Assembly (NCBI GenBank): GCA_037013685.1
Contig: CM072919.1
Location: forward strand, 50,922,616-50,986,615
From: Acridotheres tristis
Lineage: Eukaryota; Chordata; Aves; Passeriformes; Sturnidae
Direction: 5' to 3'
DNA: 64,000 nt
Position 1 is the first letter of the stretch; each line of letters starts with the position of its first letter. The position numbers and the translations under genes were made by a program. Of this stretch, positions 60,142 to 64,000 are shown piece after piece. Below the pieces are notes generated by a model. It did not search any database. It saw only the letters and a list, made by a program, of their open reading frames with translations, and had not been told where the DNA came from.

Positions 60142-63100
60142 TCATAGAATCGTAAAATGGATCATAAAATGTTAAGGGTTAAAAGGGACCTTAAAGATCA
60201 TCTAGTCCCAACACCCCCTGCCATGAACAGGGGGACCTCCCAGTAGACCAGGTTGTTCAACACCATGTCCAACTTAGCATTGAACATGCATGAGAGCAAA
60301 ATCCCCTCTGACCCTGCTGGCCACGCTGCTCTGGATGCAGCCCAGGACACGTTTGGCTTTCTGAGCTGCAAGTGCACACTGTGGGGTCATGTTGAGTTTT
60401 TAATCAACCATCATCCCCAGGTCCTTCTCCACAGGGCTGCTTTCAGTCACTTCTGTGTGTCTGGAATTGCCATGACCCATGCACAGAACCTTGTGCTTCT
60501 CTTTGTTGAACATCGAGGTCTGCACCAGCCCACCCCTCAAGCCTGTCCAGGGCCCTCAGGATGGCATCCCTTCCCTGCAGGGTGCCAGCTGCCCCACACA
60601 GGCTGTGGTCAGTGATTGTGCTGAGGGTGCACTCAGTCTCACTGTCACGTCACCTACAAAGGTGTGGAACAGTTTGGGCCCTGGTACTGACCCCTGAGGG
60701 ACACCACCCATCACTGCTCTCCCTGTGGACAGTGTGCCACTGACCACAACTCTGAGTGCAGCCTTCCAGAGAGCTCTTTATCCACTGAGTCATCCATCCT
60801 TCAAACCCATGTCTCTCCCATTTACAGACAAGGATGTCATGTGGGACAGTGTCAAACTTGGCGCAAGTCCAGGTAGAAAATATCATTTGTTGTGCCCTTA
60901 ACTTTAAATGCTGTTGCCTTGTCATAGAAAATTACCAAATTTTTCAGGGTGACTTCCTCTTTGTAAAGCCATTGTTGACTATTACCAATCATCTTTCTTT
61001 TTCCATGTGTTTTAGCACTGTGTGAGACTGACAGGTCTGTAGTTCCTTGGCTCTTCCACTTTTTTATTGTTAAAAATAGGGGTTATATTTCCATTTTTCC
61101 AGTCATTGAGAATTTCACTGACTGCTACTTTTTAAAAAATTATGGATAGTGTCTTAGCAACTTCATCTGATGGCTAGCTCAGGATGCACAGATCAATCTC
61201 ATCAAGTCCCATGGATTTCTGCATACTCAGGTTCCTTAGATAGATGTGAGCCTGATCGTCTCCTAAAGTGGACACAGGGTCTTCATTCTCCCAGTCTCTT
61301 TTTCATCTTGGCCAGCATGGCTGGAGCACTTGCCACGGAGTACCATAGCACAGAAGTCATTGAGACTCTCGGCCTTCTCTTTGTCCATGGTCTCTCCTTT
61401 CAGAGAGATTTTACATTGTCTCTATTATTCCTTTTGTTTGCAATATATCTGTAGAAGTCCTTCCTGTTGTCCCTGGTATCTATGACCAGAATAAATTCTA
61501 AATGGGCCTTGGCTTCCCTAACCTAATCACTAGCTTCCCACACAATTCTCCTGTATTCATCTGAGGCCACCTCTCTATTTCCACTTCATAAAAACTTCAT
61601 TTCTTGCTCTGACTTCACTTGGCAGTTTCTTACTCATCCATGGAGGCTTCCTGGCATTTTTGTCCAATTTCCTTCTTACCAGGATGCATCTCTCCTGAGC
61701 TTGGAGGCTGTGATCCTTGAATATCAGCCAGCATTCTTGTCCCCCTCTGCCCTCTAGGGCTCTGTCTCATGGGACTCTCCCTATTAGGTCCTAGAAGACG
61801 CCAAAGTTTGCTCTCCTAAAGTCCAAGGCAGAGCTTGCAGTGAGCTTGCTGCATCTCCTCCTCCCTACATTGAGGATCTCAAACTCCACCCTCTCAAGAT
61901 TACTGCAGCCAAAGCTGCCTTGGAGCACTGTATTCCACCAGCTCCTTCCTGTTGGTGGGTTCAACATCCAGCATGACACCTCTCCTTGTTGGCTTCTCAA
62001 TCACTTTATAGAGAAGTTGTCATTGGCATATTCAAGGAGCCTCTAGAATGGCTTGTGCCCTGTTGGGCAGTCCTTCCAACAGATACCAGAGTGGTTGAAA
62101 ACTCCCCTTGAGAATCAAGGCTTGCTACCATGACGCCACTCCTGCTTTCCTGTAAGGGGCTTCATCCACACCATTCCCCGGATCAGGTGGCCCACTGTAA
62201 CATCCCCTGTCCATGCCCTCCCTTTAATTCTGACCCACAAACTCTCAGCTGTCTCATCATTCCCCAGCTGGAGTTCATACACTCCAGCTGGTCATGAGAG
62301 CCTCTCATGTCCCTAGCTGTTTTTCCTAAAAAGCCTTAAGCCTTTCATTGCGTTACTCCAGTAATAGGAGCCATCCCACTGCGTCTCTGTAATTGCAAGG
62401 ATAGCATATCCATGCAGGTATGCACGTCTCTAGTTCCTCTCCATATTATGTGCACTTGTGTGTAGGCATCTGAGCTGGGCCTGGAGGAAGCTGGCTTACT
62501 GACTGAAGTATCTGGAATGCCTTTGCACTGCTCTGGGCATCCGTTACAGGTGTTTGTGTCCAGCTGGCAGGGTTGGAAGGGATAGGTGCGTCTGTCCCTT
62601 GACAAATCAAATTTAAGCACCCTTCAGCAATCTGGCAAGTCCCGGGAAAAAGAAACTTTTCCCTTCTTTGTCAAATGAACCCATTAACCCCCAGTAGACC
62701 AGGCTTGCCAAATCAAGTCCCATGGTCTAAGTAACTACACTGCTATCACACACCACCTTTTCTTGGTTGAACTAGTGGTTAATTGCCTTATTTCTGGAGC
62801 AGGTTGGCTGCTCCAATTAGCTCTGGCTGTTCTTCCGAGAGTGTGCTGGGTGTGTTGTCTCATTAGCCTGCACAGCTGCAAAGCATATCTGGGGAAAAAT
62901 GTCTGGCTTTGAAGGAAGCCCTTTGCTTTTATTTGTTCTTTTCCTCTTCCTTTTGTTTTTGGGTTTTGTTTTTGTTTTGTTTTTTCGCTACTTTCCAGCC
63001 CTCCTGTATCAATGCACTGCCTCCCTCTCTGCTTTCCCTGCATACCAGAGGGTGAATTTTTGAGCTCTCCTCAGCAGGCTGTGGTTCCCCACCACTGGGA

Positions 63101-63830
63101 TTGGAACCCACTGTCCCACTCTGTCTCCCTGATATCTCTGTCTTTTGACTGTCTCCTGCAGCTTGAGCACCTTTCTTGGAGGTAGTCCACCAGGACAGTG
63201 GACTCCTACAGTTCAGTGAACTGTTCCTCACACTTCCTCATACTCCTTGACCACTTCCTCATTCAGTTCTGCCACCAAGCTTAGCAGATCATCCACTTGT
63301 ACACAGTGCAAACAGACACCATCTCCGCTGCCCTCTGGCATCCATGGGAAGCTCCGACACTCCCTGCAGGTGGAGACCTGGACAGCTGTGTGTTGATGTG
63401 TGAGGTTTGTCTGGGTCACTGTGTTCCTCCTGACAGTGGCTTTTTACTGAGTGGAAACCACAGTCCTTTTTTAGTTTGGTAGATGATGACTTATTCCCTA
63501 AATTCTGTGCCCTACCTTTCTGAACTGCTATTCAAACTGCCTGCCACACCTTTCTGCCAGGTCACACTCTGTGTGCCTGTTCTGTTCACTGCACTCCTTG
63601 TCAATTACACTTAATAGAGCTGTTTTACATCAGCTCCTGACAAAAATCCCCTTCATTCCTCATTGGCTTGCAAGAGATCCCAGGTCTTCCAGGGCTCTGG
63701 GATGCTGATGAGGTGTCCCTGAGCTCAGGAATTCCTCTGTGCAGCACAATGCAATAGTCACCTCTGGACTTAACCTCAGTCACCACTGCTACTGACGTAA
63801 ATCTCTAGAAGGGTCTAGGTCGTCCTAGGT
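60142..63830 (-). mobile_element. Nearly full-length CR1 LINE, minus strand, inactive
   Basis: Begins at the low end with the reversed tail (ATCATAGAATCGTAAAATGG, then GACCTTAAAGATCATCTAGT). Moving up in coordinate the minus strand gives: the 3' part of ORF2, the RT with GGVPQGSVPGP in frame 60556-60747 and KFDTVPHDILV in frame 60650-60925, the EN-RT spacer (61200-61760), the endonuclease (about 61800-62460), then the 5' part. There, minus frame 63228-63419 has a Cys-rich motif (CRECRSF, CLHCVQVDDLLSLVAEL) followed by an acidic helix (NEEVVKEYEEV), which matches the zinc-finger and coiled-coil start of CR1 ORF1. All frames are interrupted by stops and shifts. The 5' limit is approximate. Confidence 0.88.
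63228..63419 (-). pseudogene. CR1 ORF1 remnant (Cys-rich finger and coiled coil)
   Basis: A 63-codon surviving piece of the CR1 nucleic-acid-binding protein. Cys pairs CRECR and CLHC are followed by a Leu/Glu helix VDDLLSLVAELNEEV. ORF1 of CR1 is thought to bind the element's RNA. Upstream and downstream parts are in other frames (62929-63231 continues the protein), so it is not functional. Confidence 0.7.
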
Positions 63831-64000
63831 ATTCATCAGTTACCTGAACAAAAAACATTACTTCTTCATAGCTAATGAAAACTGCTGAGAAGTGAGAGTG
63901 CTTCTGTCACCTTATATCTGCTTTCCACATGGGTCCCTTGATACTGACGTGTAACAAGAGAAAATAAATCAATATATAATGCTGTTTCTTCGTGGAATGT
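63831..64000. other. Short intronic remainder
   Basis: AT-rich sequence after the CR1. No feature seen. Confidence 0.5.

Larger units (their letters stand above)
6063..64000 (+). other. PTPRD: PTPRD intron after the Ig1 exons (phase 1, continues beyond the window)
   Basis: Starts at donor GTGAGT and does not end inside the window, so it is at least 57.9 kb long. I looked for the next expected exon (Ig2, with its own cysteine pair) among the plus-strand open frames and near AG acceptors and saw none. Very long introns in this part of PTPRD are known in mammals. The mini-exons A and B used for alternative splicing lie in or after Ig2 and are therefore not expected here. The contents are the repeats and elements listed separately. 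Confidence 0.85.

Overview
This is vertebrate nuclear DNA, almost certainly from a bird. The evidence is one recognisable gene with two exons flanked by GT/AG splice sites, a long AT-rich intron, many 5'-truncated CR1 retrotransposons (the main avian non-LTR family, with typical 3' tails), and several LTRs of a kind familiar from avian genomes. There is no bacterial-style gene packing, and no tRNA, rRNA or CRISPR was found. The gene is on human chromosome 9p in mammals, and 9p is largely syntenic with the avian Z. A Z-chromosome location is therefore likely, but it is inference and not read from the sequence.

The only protein-coding gene I can support is PTPRD (receptor-type tyrosine phosphatase delta, a LAR-family presynaptic adhesion receptor), on the + strand. 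Two exons, 1667-1812 (146 bp) and 5921-6062 (142 bp), together encode the whole first immunoglobulin-like domain (96 codons). It includes both disulfide cysteines and the lysine-rich loop that binds heparan sulfate in this family. The intron between them is 4.1 kb. Everything before 1667 is upstream intron. Everything after 6062 is one intron that runs off the window (at least 57.9 kb), and I found no Ig2 exon in it.

The big intron is a record of transposon insertions. CR1 copies lie at about 9.4-10.05 (+), 16.1-17.5 (+), 19.0-22.5 (-), 22.5-23.0 (+), 30.5-31.05 (+), 34.1-34.5 (-), 34.5-34.7 (+), 42.0-42.4 (+), 49.2-49.8 (+) and 60.1-63.8 kb (-, nearly full length with ORF1 and ORF2 remnants), about 11 kb in all. 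Two much older CR1/L3-like tails are near 3.7-4.1 and 56.0-56.2 kb. LTR elements lie at 19817-20304 (a solo LTR nested inside a CR1, with a clean 4-bp target duplication), 27271-27692, 45748-46040, 46282-46728 (solo LTR with its own 4-bp duplication, TATA box and AATAAA) and 51633-52224. All transposon reading frames are broken. Simple repeats include (AT)13, (TG)13, a tract of about 100 bp of TATC and several A/T-rich runs.

No new multi-gene system was found. The points most worth a second look are the nested solo LTR with a reconstructable insertion order, two LTRs with related termini, two head-to-head CR1 pairs, a perfect 14-bp hairpin at 59783-59815, a 37-bp tandem duplication with an embedded palindrome, a palindromic POU/octamer cluster, and three GC-richer stretches not explained by any repeat I recognise.
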